This document shows positions 18,640-29,340 of a DNA stretch of 64,000 bases, piece by piece. The notes under the pieces are model-generated. The model saw only the letters and a list, made by a program, of their open reading frames with translations. It made no database searches and was not told where the DNA came from. Origin of the DNA: Leishmania donovani (Eukaryota > Euglenozoa > Kinetoplastea > Trypanosomatida > Trypanosomatidae); NCBI RefSeq assembly GCF_000227135.1, contig NC_018260.1, forward strand, positions 1,080,553-1,144,552, given 5' to 3'. Positions within the stretch are counted from its first letter, which is position 1; each line of letters opens with the position of its first letter. The translations under genes were made by a program, and so were the position numbers.

Positions 18640-19784
18640 TGATGAAAGACGCACCTCCTCACGTTTAGCAATGCCCTCACTTTTTCTCTTTCCTGGTGGT
18701 GTAATCGCGTGCATTGTCAGCGCGCGTGCGCTCCGCCTCTCTCTCTTCCTTTTTCCTGTGCATCGATAATGATAGGGACGATGAATGAGTTGAGATTTCG
18801 AGTGGCTGTGCCGCCTCTCTCGTTCTTACCCACACACGCACACACAGATATAAATCTATGTAGATCTATTTGTCTGCCTGGTTATCACCAATAGACGCGC
18901 AACTCCCGCCTGGAGCTGTTGCTGCGCACGCTGTTGTTGGCATTCTATTCCCTTTGCATGTGTCCTGCGGAAATGCTGATATGTTCGTCTCTCACGTTCT
19001 CTCTTTTTTTTTCGCGCGTGTGTGCGTGCGTGTCGAGGCGGCGGAAGGGCTTAGCGTGGGGGGGGGGAGACGGATGGGGGGGGGGAACCCCCTGCCCAGT
19101 GAGACGCAGGCCGTGGCACTAGCTTCTTTGTCGTTGTTGTTTCTGTGTCGAGGAACCGCCAGGACTGTGAAAACGGCTCGCATCACTGTTGTCCCCAAGT
19201 CGGCCTTAGCCCACGCCCCTTCCCCTGCCCTCGCACCGTTGCACTCGACGACGAGAGAGTGAGAGAGGTAGGAGGGCGTTGTTGCCTCAATGCGTGTCGG
19301 TGTATCAGTGTGAGTGTGTAGTCGTTATCTTTTCCCTTTTCTTCGACAACATCTCTCGCTACGCAGGAAGTTGTGACTCCGACGGAAACGAATGGGCCAA
19401 CCGCGTACGGCGAGAAGACCGGCAGCACGCGAAGTGATCGAGATTAGAAATGGATGCGTCAGCGAGGTCGAGCGGACACCGTCGTCAGATGCGGTCCCTC
19501 ACTCTCTCCCCCAAACCACCCGAAAGAGCGGCGAGGCAAGAGACAGGGGCGAGGGAGAGAGGACCCTCCCTTTTGGACTCTCTCCCGCTTCCCAATAGCT
19601 TGCCTTGCCGACCCTGTGCATTGTGGCGCTAGTATAGACTGTGCTTTACTCCGTAAGCACGGTTGTGCGCTTGCATGTGTGTGCGCCACAGCGCACCTTA
19701 GCGGGTGTTTGCGTGCTCCATGCTCGCAGCACGGACGGGTGCGCTTGAAACGCCTTGCAGACTCACTCTCCATTTACGCTCTCT

Positions 19785-19883
19785 GGTTGAAAACTGCTTT
19801 CTTCGGTTCGTCTCCACATTTTTTTTTTGACGGTCATCTTTCTACCACCTCTACTCCTTCATTGTCTGCCGCCGTGCCTGAAG
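19785..19883 (+). promoter_or_regulatory. Probable trans-splice acceptor for the LYR-motif gene
   Basis: T-runs and a C/T-rich stretch (19797-19870) lead to the AG at 19882-19883, 54 nt before the ATG at 19938. Confidence 0.5.
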
Positions 19884-19937
19884 GCGTGTGGGTGCATATT
19901 TGTGCGGTGAGGGTAGAGGCGAAGATCAACTAGAGCC

Positions 19938-20438
19938 ATGCTGCGTGGTGGGCTTCAGACATCACCGCGGCTGATGGCTCGGGGCATCGCAGGGCCACAG
20001 GTCCTCGGTGCTGAGGTGCCATCCTTTCGCAGCTTTCCGTACCGGGCCCAGGACACGCTGTACTTGTACCGACACTTTCTCCAGCTTATTTACCACCACT
20101 ACGGGCCTGAAGAGCGCAAGGACTTGCTTTTTCGGCTGCGCAATGAGTTCTCCAGCAAGCGGCACCTGCGAGGCCCTCGTGCCGTCTCGGCGGCGCTGAA
20201 GCGTGGGGAGGGGATGCTTGCACTGCAGCGCCAACTCCTTCAATCGCGCGAGGTACGCCGGGGAACGTCACGCGATGGTGGAGCGCAGAGTGTCGACACA
20301 CTGTGGGATCAGTTCCAGATGGTTTCCGGGAATGTGTTGCCTGGACTCCGCAACTATGAAAAATCGCTCCCCGTCTCGAGCGGGAGCTACGTTACACAGG
20401 CGAGCACGAACAACGTGTACTCGCGGCGCCGACGATGA
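19938..20438 (+). CDS. Small LYR-motif (Complex1_LYR-like) mitochondrial protein
   Basis: The protein has 166 residues. The N-terminus (MLRGGLQTSPRLMARGIAG) is Arg-rich without acids and looks like a mitochondrial presequence. Residues 41-78 match the LYR pattern: L-Y-L-Y-R with L43-Y44-R45, hydrophobic residues at helical spacing (FLQLIYHHY), then a basic stretch (KDLLFRLRNEF) whose Arg and Phe match the conserved downstream positions. LYR proteins form three-helix bundles that bind acylated mitochondrial acyl carrier protein and act as subunits or assembly factors of respiratory complexes, Fe-S machinery or mitoribosomes. The C-terminal half is low in complexity and ends in an Arg run (SRRRR). 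The next gene downstream encodes a mitochondrial-type ketoacyl-ACP synthase, a plausible functional link. The exact LYR subfamily cannot be told. Confidence 0.68.
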   Translation: MLRGGLQTSPRLMARGIAGPQVLGAEVPSFRSFPYRAQDTLYLYRHFLQLIYHHYGPEERKDLLFRLRNEFSSKRHLRGPRAVSAALKRGEGMLALQRQLLQSREVRRGTSRDGGAQSVDTLWDQFQMVSGNVLPGLRNYEKSLPVSSGSYVTQASTNNVYSRRRR

Positions 20439-21446
20439 TGGCGGGGAGGCATTGATAGCTTGAGAAAAACGCACGAATCCGACACGCGCACGCACACCGT
20501 CGAAGATTTCGTGCTTCTGAGGGTTTAGGTGGAGGGGAGCGGGAGGGGGGGGGCGGCTGCGTTCAGACTGCCGAGAAGTGCCGCGCGTGGTCAACTATGG
20601 TGCGCAGAGAAAGAGCAGCGGCGAAGAATGCGACGGGCAGCTGCCACTCGCAGAGCGATTCTCCCGCCTTCCTCATCCCCTTGCGGCCTCGACCTCTCCT
20701 TCGATACCCGGCTAACAGATTGCGCGTGTGCTTGTTGTACCGGCGTAACTTCCCTCCTCTCGGCGAGCACATACGCATTTTAGCGCTAGCATAGCCCTCA
20801 CCGGTACAGCTAACCTTTTTGATGCTCACTCCTCCGAGCCATCCCCCACCCACCCACCCACCCGCCAAATCACTTCTCCTCCCTCAGGTATACTGCACAT
20901 GAGCTGAACAAGGTGCTGCAAAGATAGGTGGCCACAGTGCCAGACTTAAGCATCGGTTATACCAGAAGAACAACCCTCGCAGCAGCGCCGGCTTCCCCTT
21001 GTTCTCCCATCGGGCACACGGATGCATGCATGTATGTGTCTTCTGCTGACTCGATGAAACTTATCTCGCTTGCTTGCGTGTGCGCGTGTGAGTCTGTGCC
21101 CGTCCTGTGGAAGTGGTGATGGAGGAGTGGCTGATGGACAAAGGCAGCTACGCCGGCACCAACCCCTCTGCCATGTCGGCTGATGCGTGCCCCTGCTCCA
21201 CCACAGCCACTCTCTCCTCCCGTGCGCCCAGGATCCTCTCCGTGCACGGCGCGACGCCCTACCGCGTCCCACCTCTGTATTGCTCTCTTCCTCTGTCATT
21301 CTCGCCCCCCTTCCTCTCTCACTTTCTGGACTTCCGGGTCGCCCGCTCTGTACGCGCTTTCAAGCCGAGACATACACACACGTAGCCATCTTATCTGTGA
21401 CTCCACCGCATACGGTCCTTCCGCGACAGCTGCACGCGGACAAAGC
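20439..21446 (+). other. Intergenic spacer between the LYR and ketoacyl synthase genes
   Basis: No gene is seen. The stretch includes a G-run near 20542-20554, CCCAC repeats at 20838-20861 and the splice-acceptor tract of the next gene. Confidence 0.6.
21281..21364 (+). promoter_or_regulatory. Probable trans-splice acceptor for the ketoacyl synthase gene
   Basis: A C/T-rich run (21283-21329) is followed by the AG at 21363-21364, 82 nt before the ATG at 21447. It falls within the frame opened by an upstream ATG at 21183 and so argues against that longer start. Confidence 0.5.
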
Positions 21447-22886
21447 ATGGGCTTCGGCGCTCTTCCGACCCGCACTCCACGCCGTGTCGTGGTGACCGGT
21501 ATTGGCATGGTCACGCCCCTCGGCGTCACCGCGGTGGACACGTGGGCTGCTGTGTGCCGTGGTCAATCCGGCTGTCGGCCGCTGATTGAGGCTCCGTACT
21601 TTTTGCCCGGTTTCCTCGAAAACGACAAGATGCTGTCTCCGCAGCAGAAGGCAGCGGCGCTGGAGAAGCTTGTCGCCGCCTTGCCGTGCAAGGTGGCTGC
21701 TTTCGTTCAGCCGCCAGCCGAGGTCGGGTTGGCGGCTGGCAAGGTGGACAAAGCAGTGCCTGCGGCCGATCCGTTCGCGCCCACCGCCCACGAACCGCGG
21801 GCGCTTCGCTTATGCGCGCGTGCGGTCGAGGAAGCGCTCGCCGACGCTGCGCTCCAACTCTCCGAGGCCGTGCAGGATCGCTGCGGTGTCAACATCGGCA
21901 TGGGCATCCCCTCTCTTGCCGACGTGACGGACGTCTCCGCCTACCTGACGGGCGACGCCATTGCCACCGATGCGGGTCATGTGCACTACAGCAAGGTCCC
22001 TCCAATGTTTTTGCCGAAAATCTTGGGCAACATGGCAGCCGGCAACACGGCCATCCGCCACAAACTGCGCGGTCCCATCGGCAGCAGCGTGGCGGCGTGT
22101 GCAACAGGGGCGCACTGCATTGGTGAGGCGGCCTTGTGGATCCGTGAAGGCCGCGCGGACGTTATGGTGTGTGGCGCAGCGGAGGCCTGCATCACGCCGG
22201 TTTCCGTGGCCGGTTTTACAAGGATGCGGGCACTGTGCACGCGGTTCAATGACACCCCATCGTCTGCCTCGCGGCCGTTCGACATTACTCGCGCCGGCTT
22301 TGTGATGGGAGAAGGCGCAGGTGTGTTGATCCTCGAAGCGCTCGAGCACGCCGTGGCGCGGGCGGCGCCGCGCGTGTACGCCGAGCTGCGCGGCTTTGGC
22401 ATATCGTGCGATGCACACCATGTGGCGGTGCCGCACCCCGAAGGGCTTGGTGCCCGCCGCTGCGTGGAGCAAGCCTTGGCGGAGGGAGGGGATGTCCCTG
22501 CCTCGGCCGTCGGCTACGTTAACGCGCACGCGACGGGCACCATCGGTGATGAGGTGGAGCTGATGGCGATCCAGCAAGCATTGCGACCTTCGACGGCACC
22601 ATCCTCTCCGGCGCTGCACGTGAGCAGCGCCAAAGGAGGGCTGGGTCACCTACTCGGTGCTGCTGGCAGCGTCGAGGCCGCGCTGACGGTCTTGGCGTTG
22701 CACGAGCAGCGCGCGCCGCCGACGGCGAACTTGACGACGTCGTGTCTCACGAGAGAGCAGCAGGAGTGCGGCTTGGTGTGTATCCAAGGCAGCACCGCGC
22801 AGCCAATGCAGAGCTGCGAGGCGGTAATATCGACAAGCTTTGGCTTCGGCGGAATCAACACGGCCTTGCTCTTCACGCGCATGTAG
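21447..22886 (+). CDS. 3-oxoacyl-[acyl-carrier-protein] synthase (KAS II/FabF type), mitochondrial FAS
   Basis: The protein has 479 residues from the ATG at 21447. It condenses malonyl-ACP with acyl-ACP in type II fatty acid synthesis, which in trypanosomatids is mitochondrial and supplies octanoyl/lipoyl precursors and acyl-ACP. The fold begins at once (RRVVVTGIGMVTPLGV). The catalytic triad is complete: C218 in ACATGAHC, H361 in NAHATGT and H401 in GLGHLLGAAGS, with the conserved K396 just before. The C-terminal FGFGGINTALLF loop is present. An Ala/Pro/Lys-rich insert (about residues 75-110) enlarges the region after the first strands. The N-terminus is short, basic and Arg/Thr-rich (MGFGALPTRTPRRV), which could serve as a minimal import signal. 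A start at 21183 would add 88 residues of UTR-like sequence and is less likely. Confidence 0.93.
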   Translation: MGFGALPTRTPRRVVVTGIGMVTPLGVTAVDTWAAVCRGQSGCRPLIEAPYFLPGFLENDKMLSPQQKAAALEKLVAALPCKVAAFVQPPAEVGLAAGKVDKAVPAADPFAPTAHEPRALRLCARAVEEALADAALQLSEAVQDRCGVNIGMGIPSLADVTDVSAYLTGDAIATDAGHVHYSKVPPMFLPKILGNMAAGNTAIRHKLRGPIGSSVAACATGAHCIGEAALWIREGRADVMVCGAAEACITPVSVAGFTRMRALCTRFNDTPSSASRPFDITRAGFVMGEGAGVLILEALEHAVARAAPRVYAELRGFGISCDAHHVAVPHPEGLGARRCVEQALAEGGDVPASAVGYVNAHATGTIGDEVELMAIQQALRPSTAPSSPALHVSSAKGGLGHLLGAAGSVEAALTVLALHEQRAPPTANLTTSCLTREQQECGLVCIQGSTAQPMQSCEAVISTSFGFGGINTALLFTRM

Positions 22887-23844
22887 CTCCGGGAGAGACA
22901 GATAGGCACACTGAGGGCGAGGAAGGGAAGAGGAGATGCGCAGCTGACGCGCATGCGCGGACTGCTCGTGCCGTATGGTACCGTCAGTGCACCCTCGCCT
23001 CTGCCCTTTCCTTTTGTGCTGCCTTCTTCAGTGCGCCGCGCTGTGTCGCTGTGTGGTTCGCTCACCGCCTTCCCCACTTTTCTTCGCAGAGATAACCAAG
23101 AGCGCATGGGCCGTTGAAAAACACCATTCTTGCATCGAAGCGGCTTCTCATCGTCCCCGTCTTCCTCACTCGACCCCGCCTCGGATCGGCAGCAGCACAG
23201 GCTGCCCAACAGTCGCGCGCCATGCGCTAGGAACGTTTGGGCGTGCTTGCAGGTGTGTGGATGAGTTTGCGCGCACATGTGCGGCAGTGAACTGCAGCCG
23301 TCGACCCTAGCCCTTACACGTACACATCTGCACGCATGCGCGCACGCAAGCAAATGAGTAAGCCGGGGCAGCGGCACAGGGCGGCACAGCCCGAGTTTTC
23401 CCCGCCAGCCGCGGGGGGGGGGAGAGACTGAAAGACACGGATTGTTGCTGCTCGCGTAGATGCCTCTGGTCGCGCGCATTTTTTTCTCTGGCCGATCTTG
23501 GAGCGCTTTTGCCGCTCTTCTCACCTCGCATCTCTTCGGCAATGAAACCCTTTGAAGTCCCTAATTGGAATCCGTGGGTATGGGCGTGTGTGTGTGTGTC
23601 TGTGTATGCTTCGGTGCCTGCTGTTGTGCGGATTGGCAGCCCCTGCTGCTTCTGGAAGCGGTGAGGAGAAGCGGAATTTCGCCGCTGCGTCCTCTTCATC
23701 TTTTCCGTTTACTCTGAATCTCCACATCCGTGCCCGCACTGCATCCTGTTAGACTTCACAGCCTATCATTGCTCGGCAGAGCGAGAGGGACGGGCGAAAC
23801 AGGAGCGTCGAGCTGCACACCGATCTGCCCCACAGCGCATGTGT
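22887..23844 (+). other. Proximal 3' UTR / spacer after the ketoacyl synthase gene
   Basis: No gene is seen. A G-run at 23412-23422 and a GT tract at 23586-23602 are present. Confidence 0.55.
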
Positions 23845-24480
23845 GCGAAGCATGCGGCATATCCCCACCATCCGACCGAGTGGGCGGAGGAGGCACAGGC
23901 GCCGAGGGCATGGCGAGCGCGCCCCGAACGGCACCACCGAGTCATCCTGTGTCCACCGTGGAGAGGCACGACATCTTTCTATGGGATGCGGCGGCATGAC
24001 GCGGCTGAGAGATACGCAGGGCACGCAGGCAGGAGGGGCTGCGGCGCAGGGTCTCCGGGGGCCCTGGCCTGCGGCTGGTCGGCCCCCTCCCTGAGCTTAT
24101 CCGGCATGCACCTGGGCCACCCCCTGCTACCCGCACGACAGACGCCACGACCTCCACCCCCCCCCTCCCCCTCCTTCAGCAGGACCCTGGCCGCGGCCCC
24201 GCCTGCGCCAAGGCGTGCGGTGCAGCCATGTCCGTGTAGGCGCGTCTACCGCGCAGCACGTACCCCGGGAATAGGCGATGAAGGACAGGGAGCGCCCGGC
24301 AGGCGCATGACCTGATTCGACGGCGGACGGCGCGCCCCCTAGAGAACCAGGACGTCGCCGCTAATGCGGCACAGGCAGGCGAGCTGTGGTTGTGTAGGCA
24401 TCTCTGTGTTGACGTGTTCCGGCTAGAAAGCCAGGCTGCAAAGAAAAAGAAACGAAAGCGTCGCATCGCCTTCTCGTCCC
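23845..24480 (+). mobile_element. SIDER-like degenerate retroposon, copy 1
   Basis: This is a GC-rich block without coding capacity inside pyrimidine-rich spacer. Its last 290 bases (24191-24480) recur at 39206-39495 with two mismatches and no gaps. The block ends in an A-rich purine stretch (24440-24460) and a TTCTCGTCCC edge. Size (about 0.6 kb), composition, non-coding nature and position 1 kb or more after a stop codon fit Leishmania SIDER elements, which sit in 3' UTRs and can destabilise mRNAs. The 5' limit is approximate, and the subfamily cannot be set without a consensus. Confidence 0.6.
24191..24480 (+). repeat. 290-bp dispersed repeat, copy 1
   Basis: It matches 39206-39495 over its full length, with two C/T differences (in the CGCCAAGG and GCGTCTAC contexts) and no indels. 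Confidence 0.95.
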
Positions 24481-24922
24481 GTGTTACTCTCTGTCCCTCT
24501 TGTGCTGGGAAAGGTAAAGAGAGTGCGTGCGCCTGAGAAACGCGCGCACACATGTAAAAAGCATGGCTCCGTCGCTTGCTCTTGTGCGCTGCTTGTTTGC
24601 AGTGGCGTGCACTCTAGTCATGCGAGACCACCGCACACTCCCCCTCTCAGCGGTGTGCGAGATGACCACCACTCTGCTGTTTGTCCTTTCCCTTGCTCTC
24701 GCCCGTGCCTTTTGTGCCTTCGCCCATCGGCTGGTCTCCCTTTCTCGTTTTACATCGCCCACAACTGCACTTGCGTTCATTTTTTTTGTTTTCGCGTGTG
24801 TGCGCGCGCTGATTCGCACGTATGCGCATGCGCATGCTTGTGGTTTACTTTGCTCACCTTCCTCGAACATGCATGCCCAAACCCAACTGCGTGAATGCGC
24901 ACCGCTTCTTCCGAACACACGC

Positions 24923-24942
24923 ATATATATATATATATATAT
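24923..24942. repeat. (AT)10 microsatellite
   Basis: Ten AT units in a row, preceded by CACACGC. Confidence 0.9.
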
Positions 24943-27150
24943 GGCTCTAATCCCCCCCGTCGTGGTGTTCCACGCCCAAAATCAATAACCACCGAACATA
25001 AGGTAAGCACGCATCATCATCAATCCCCGGAGACGAAGCACTTCTTTTTTTATTGATTTTGTTTTTCGTTTTGGTTTTAGATTTGTTGGCTTTATTTTTC
25101 AAATTCTCTTTTTCCTTTCCTCTCTTGCGCTTTTCTGCCTCCAGTTGGATGCCTTTGTGTTCTCTCTCCTTTCCCCTGTGTCTTCCCCTTCTCTCTCTCC
25201 CTCCCTTGACGCCTCGTTTTTTTTTTCTTTCGTCGTTTTTGTATCTCGCTCTCCTTCGTGCCGACCATCACCATCATCTTGCCAGTGTACGTCCCTTATC
25301 AGGTCCTGTCTCTGACCTCGCTATCACACGCGCTCTGGTCTCCCCTCTCTCCATCTCTGTCGTTGCTGCTTTCGTCCCCCCATTCACACATCACATCCTT
25401 AGCGTCGGCGCGACGGCTCGAGTCTTCACAACTTCTTCCGGCCCTTCGACCTACACATCTACGCCCCCTCTCTTTCCGCGCGGGCCTACGCAAACCCCTG
25501 ATCACCACTCGACTCTAAACTTCCCTTCCTCGCCCTTCCCTCTCCTTTTTTGTTTTGATTATATTTTCTTTTTTTTCTGTTGCTGTTCCACCCTTTCCGG
25601 TTTCTTGTCGTCCCCGTGCTTCATCTCCATATTGAGCTCTCTCACTTCTTTTCCTTTGTCTTTCGATACTTTCTCTTGTTTCTACACCCTCCCGCCTGTC
25701 TGTCGGCCTATCTGTCTCTCTGTTGGCGATACTGTCTGCCGATCATCACTGCCCCCCTCCCCTCCCCTCCCCTCCTCGTCCCCACCCCTCGTACTGCGTC
25801 CCTCTCTGGGCTCGCACAGCCACTTCTTAACAGGAGCAGCAACAGCAACTCAAGCGACGTATAACACGTAGGTCGCGTCTTTTTTTTTAAAAAGCTCCTC
25901 TCCATTTATTGTTTTTTTTTCTCTCGCTCACTTTCGCTTTCCCCACTCTGCGTCCACAAACACCCTCCCCCCACCTCAGCGTCCCTCCCCGTGCCCTCCG
26001 CCGGACAGCATCACCGCCTCCATCGCCAGTGACCGTGTTTTTGATCATTTTGTGAACGAGAACGACGAAGACGGCCAGTAGCAACGGCACCCACACGAAC
26101 GCAGACACGGAGCCGCTTCTCTCCCTCTCGGTTTCAGTTGTGTTGCCGGTCTCTGTCCGTCTGTTGAGACTGTCTTTCAGCCCTCTTCCCCTACGCACCT
26201 TCACCCCCTCCTCCTTCACTTCAGTGAGAACTCTTGAACTTTCCCTTGACCTCCGCCGCGTTCCTTCTTTCCCTCACGATCCGCTCCAACTTCCCCTACC
26301 CCCTCCTCGTATTTTTGTTGCTTCCCGACTACGAGGATAGGACCACGACGACCGTCATACATACCTCAAGCGGGTATTCGTTTTTTTTTAGGGTGCGCCT
26401 CACTCTTATTTCGTTCTCCCTTTCTCTTTCCCTTTTTTTTTCCTAGCCCTCGCGCTAGCAGCCCATCTTCACCATCCTCTCCGTTTTCTGCACAGCCGCC
26501 ACCGGCGATCACTAGCTTACCGCATTAACAAAAAAAAAAACAAAAGGAAATAATAGCAGTAGCCGACGAAAAAGAAGAGCGGCAGAATACTGGTCGTGGC
26601 TGTGTGTATGCCTGTGTCTGTGTATGTTAGGCTGACCGTTGTAAGCTGTTTGTCCCACTCCTTCTTTCTCCCCGTCTGACTTTCTTTTTCGCGCTTCGGC
26701 TGCAACCTTTCTCACACCAGCGGCACCATCAGCGCACGGTTGCGTGTGTTTTCTTGTGTTTTGTGTGTGTCGCTTGATTGCGTGCGCTTGTGTGTTTCTC
26801 CTTTTTATCGTTGCGTTCCTCTTTTTTTTTGCGCCTCTTGGCTTCGTGCCTGCGTGTCTGTGTGTTGCGTGCGTGTGCGCGTGTCTGTGGAGAGCTTCGC
26901 CATCATCGCCTTTGACGCACCGGTTTTGTTCACCTGCACTCGCGCCCTCACGCTCGTGGTTGCCTGTTCGGACCCGAGCAAGCCCCACAATACCGATCAC
27001 AAAAAAAGGTCGTTGTGTTCAAGGTGTCGAAGAGACTGTGGTGCAGACAAGCACCCATACGCAAAAGCACAAGTACGCGGAACAGCGAGGAGGGAAGGCC
27101 CACACGGCTGCTGATACTGCAAGTGTGGGGGAGGTTAGCATACAACGCCG

Positions 27151-27178
<28 letters not shown>
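27151..27178. repeat. (AC)14 microsatellite
   Basis: Fourteen uninterrupted AC units, followed by GCACGCAC. Confidence 0.9.
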
Positions 27179-27182
<4 letters not shown>

Positions 27183-29340
27183 GCACATAAGTCGAGAAAA
27201 GTCGAAGCTTTCGAAAAGGAGAGGTTGACAATTTTGTTATCTTTTTTTTTATTTTGGCTTTGCTTCAGGCAAGCATATCCTCACACCTACCCCCTCTCCC
27301 ACGGCCGCTCTTCGCGTTTCACGCCTCCTTTACCCAAGTAAGCGCACACAGAGACGACAAGAGAGGTTCCTCTGCGAGATTGCCACTTGTGCACCCCTCC
27401 CCCTTCCCCTTCCTTGTCGACCTGCGCACCAAGCAGCGCTCTCAGCTCTTCCTCTGTCTCCCTCCCTTTCTCTCTCTCCCCGTCTATCCATCCCCTTTTA
27501 TACCGCTTCGCTGCTGCTTTTTTTTTCGTGCATCGCTTAAGTTTTCTTTTCTGTTTATTCTGTATCCTGAGTGCCCCAGTATATTTGCCGCGTTGTTCGT
27601 GGTAGAATGACACGGTGAAAAAAAAAACAAAAATAACAAAGAAAAAGTAAAACAACCCCGAGTACCTGTGTTGCTTGGATTAAGCAAGAAAGTAATCATC
27701 TGCTTCATTTTTCTTCCCTTCGCCGTGTCTGTGCGTTTGCGCGTCTGCGTGTGCGTCTTCGCGCTCTCTTCTTATTTTCCCAGTACAGCTTTCGTTTTTT
27801 TTTTTGGTGGTGTTTTTGCTTCGCACTTGCTCTCGTTGTCTCGCTTGGCTATTTATCCCTCCTCCTTCCATCACTGCACTCCCCCCTTCTTGTCGTTCTT
27901 CGAGTGTTTGCGTGTGGCACAGCTCCTGCGGTTCGCACTACCCCCCGGAACCTCTTCTGCCGTTTCTCTACTTTCTGTCTCTTTTCTTCTTCCCTCCCCC
28001 TTTTTTACCACAGTTTGTGCTGCTCTGGGGTGCACTGTTCCGCGTGTGTGCGTGTGTCTCGGTGGTGGCGCATCGCGCCAGAACCACTCGATTCTCTCGT
28101 GTTGGATTGCATGTATGTTTGGATTCGCTCTTTGCCTTTACTTGCCTTGACACTTTCTCGGTGTGTCGTTCTCTCTCCCCCTTCCTTTTTTCTGTTGTTG
28201 GTTGTTGTTTTCTTGTTGCTCTTGTTCCTCGTCTTCGCGGTCGACGTCTTTCATCGCGGCTTTGTGGTCGCTACTCTCTCTTTTGTGTTTCCGCCCCTCC
28301 TTTCTCTGTGTTTGTGCGTGCGTGTGTGTGTTGTGTGTGTGCTCTTTCTCACCTTCCGTTTGGTCGCTTTCTAACAAAAAAATTGATTTTCCTCTCGTGT
28401 GGTTTGCCCTGTTTATCACACCTCAAGTCTTCGCTTTCGCCACCTCTCTAGTAGTTGTTTTCTTCTTGACTTTATTGTCGATTTATCTGCGCTTGCTTCT
28501 TAGCACTCTGTCTCTCCGTATTTCTTGCCCTTCTCGCTGTCTCGCCTTCTCAATCTCTCTCTCTCTCTCTCGCGCACGTGCGCGCTCTCTTCTTTTTTTT
28601 TGCGTTTACACATTTTGCCTTTCTCTATCCGCTTCTTCTTTTTTGGTGTTTGTCGCCTCCCTCCGTGTGTGTGTGTGTTTGTGCGCTCTACTTCTACTTG
28701 GTTGTTTGCTCTTCCTTCTTCACTCTTCTCCTCCCTGCTTCGCTCTTTTTCATTGCCTGTTTTCCTGGCGTGTGCGTGTGTCGGTGTGTGCTCGCGCGTT
28801 GTATAGCCTCCGCCCTTTGTCTCCTGCGAGTTTACGTGCGCTCATCGGTGTTGTTGTTTCTTGCGCTTATACTTGCTTGCGCGTGCATGCGTGCGTGCGT
28901 GCGTGCGCGTGTGTGTGTGTGTGTTTGCGTGTGTACGTTGGAGTGATCTATCACCCTTCTTTGTCGTCTTCTGGTAAGCCTCAGCTGTTTCCTTTCGTCG
29001 TCTTTTTCGCCTTTTCTTCTGGTTGTGCGCCTTTCCTTTTCTGTTCTCAGCCCCCCCCCCTCTCTCTATATATATCACCCCACTCTTGATTGTACCTCAT
29101 CTTGCTCCCTCTTTTTCGCCTGCACGACTTGCTGCTCTTGTTGTGCACTTCTGGTGTTTCTGTTGGTCATCTCTTGCTTGTTTCTTTTTGATGTTTTTTC
29201 CCCTGCTGCCCTCTCGTGCGTTGCATTCTCTGTGGCTCTCCTCCCTTGCGCGGTTGTTGTTGGTGGGTTTGTACTCTTTCCCGTTAGCGGCCGCTTTCTG
29301 TTTCGTCTGCAGCCTTTGCTCTGGCGGCTTTTTCTTCTTC

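Larger units (their letters stand above)
18602..19937 (+). other. Intergenic spacer with G-runs
   Basis: No gene is seen. Two G-rich runs (18616-18639 and 19057-19086) are described as findings. Pyrimidine runs occur at 18735-18757 and 19007-19015, and the spacer ends in the LYR gene's splice-acceptor tract. Confidence 0.6.
24481..29340 (+). other. Pyrimidine-rich gene-free tract, first part
   Basis: About 4.9 kb with strong C/T excess on the + strand, many T7-T11 runs and GT microsatellites. Frames of up to 308 codons here translate into Ser/Phe/Leu/Cys/Val low-complexity peptides that only reflect base composition. An (AT)10 tract is at 24923-24942 and an (AC)14 tract at 27151-27178. Poly-A-like runs follow pyrimidine stretches near 26529 and 27618. 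No gene is seen. Confidence 0.6.

Noticed and set aside
21183..21446. Upstream in-frame ATG giving an 88-residue longer ketoacyl synthase
   Set aside because: The stretch holds the best polypyrimidine tract and AG before the gene, and the added residues look like UTR. A longer presequence cannot be wholly excluded.
24176..24553. Minus-strand frame shared by both 290-bp repeats (also at 39200-39529) as a transposon protein
   Set aside because: The product is short and has no retrotransposon motif. The repeat is better read as non-coding SIDER-like sequence.
25053..25871. 272-codon + strand frame and similar frames at 28163-29089, 31164-31868, 34386-35081, 35956-36531 and 61221-61931
   Set aside because: They translate to Phe/Ser/Leu/Cys/Val-rich low-complexity peptides that result from the pyrimidine bias. 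Overlapping frames are also open and there is no GC3 coding signature.
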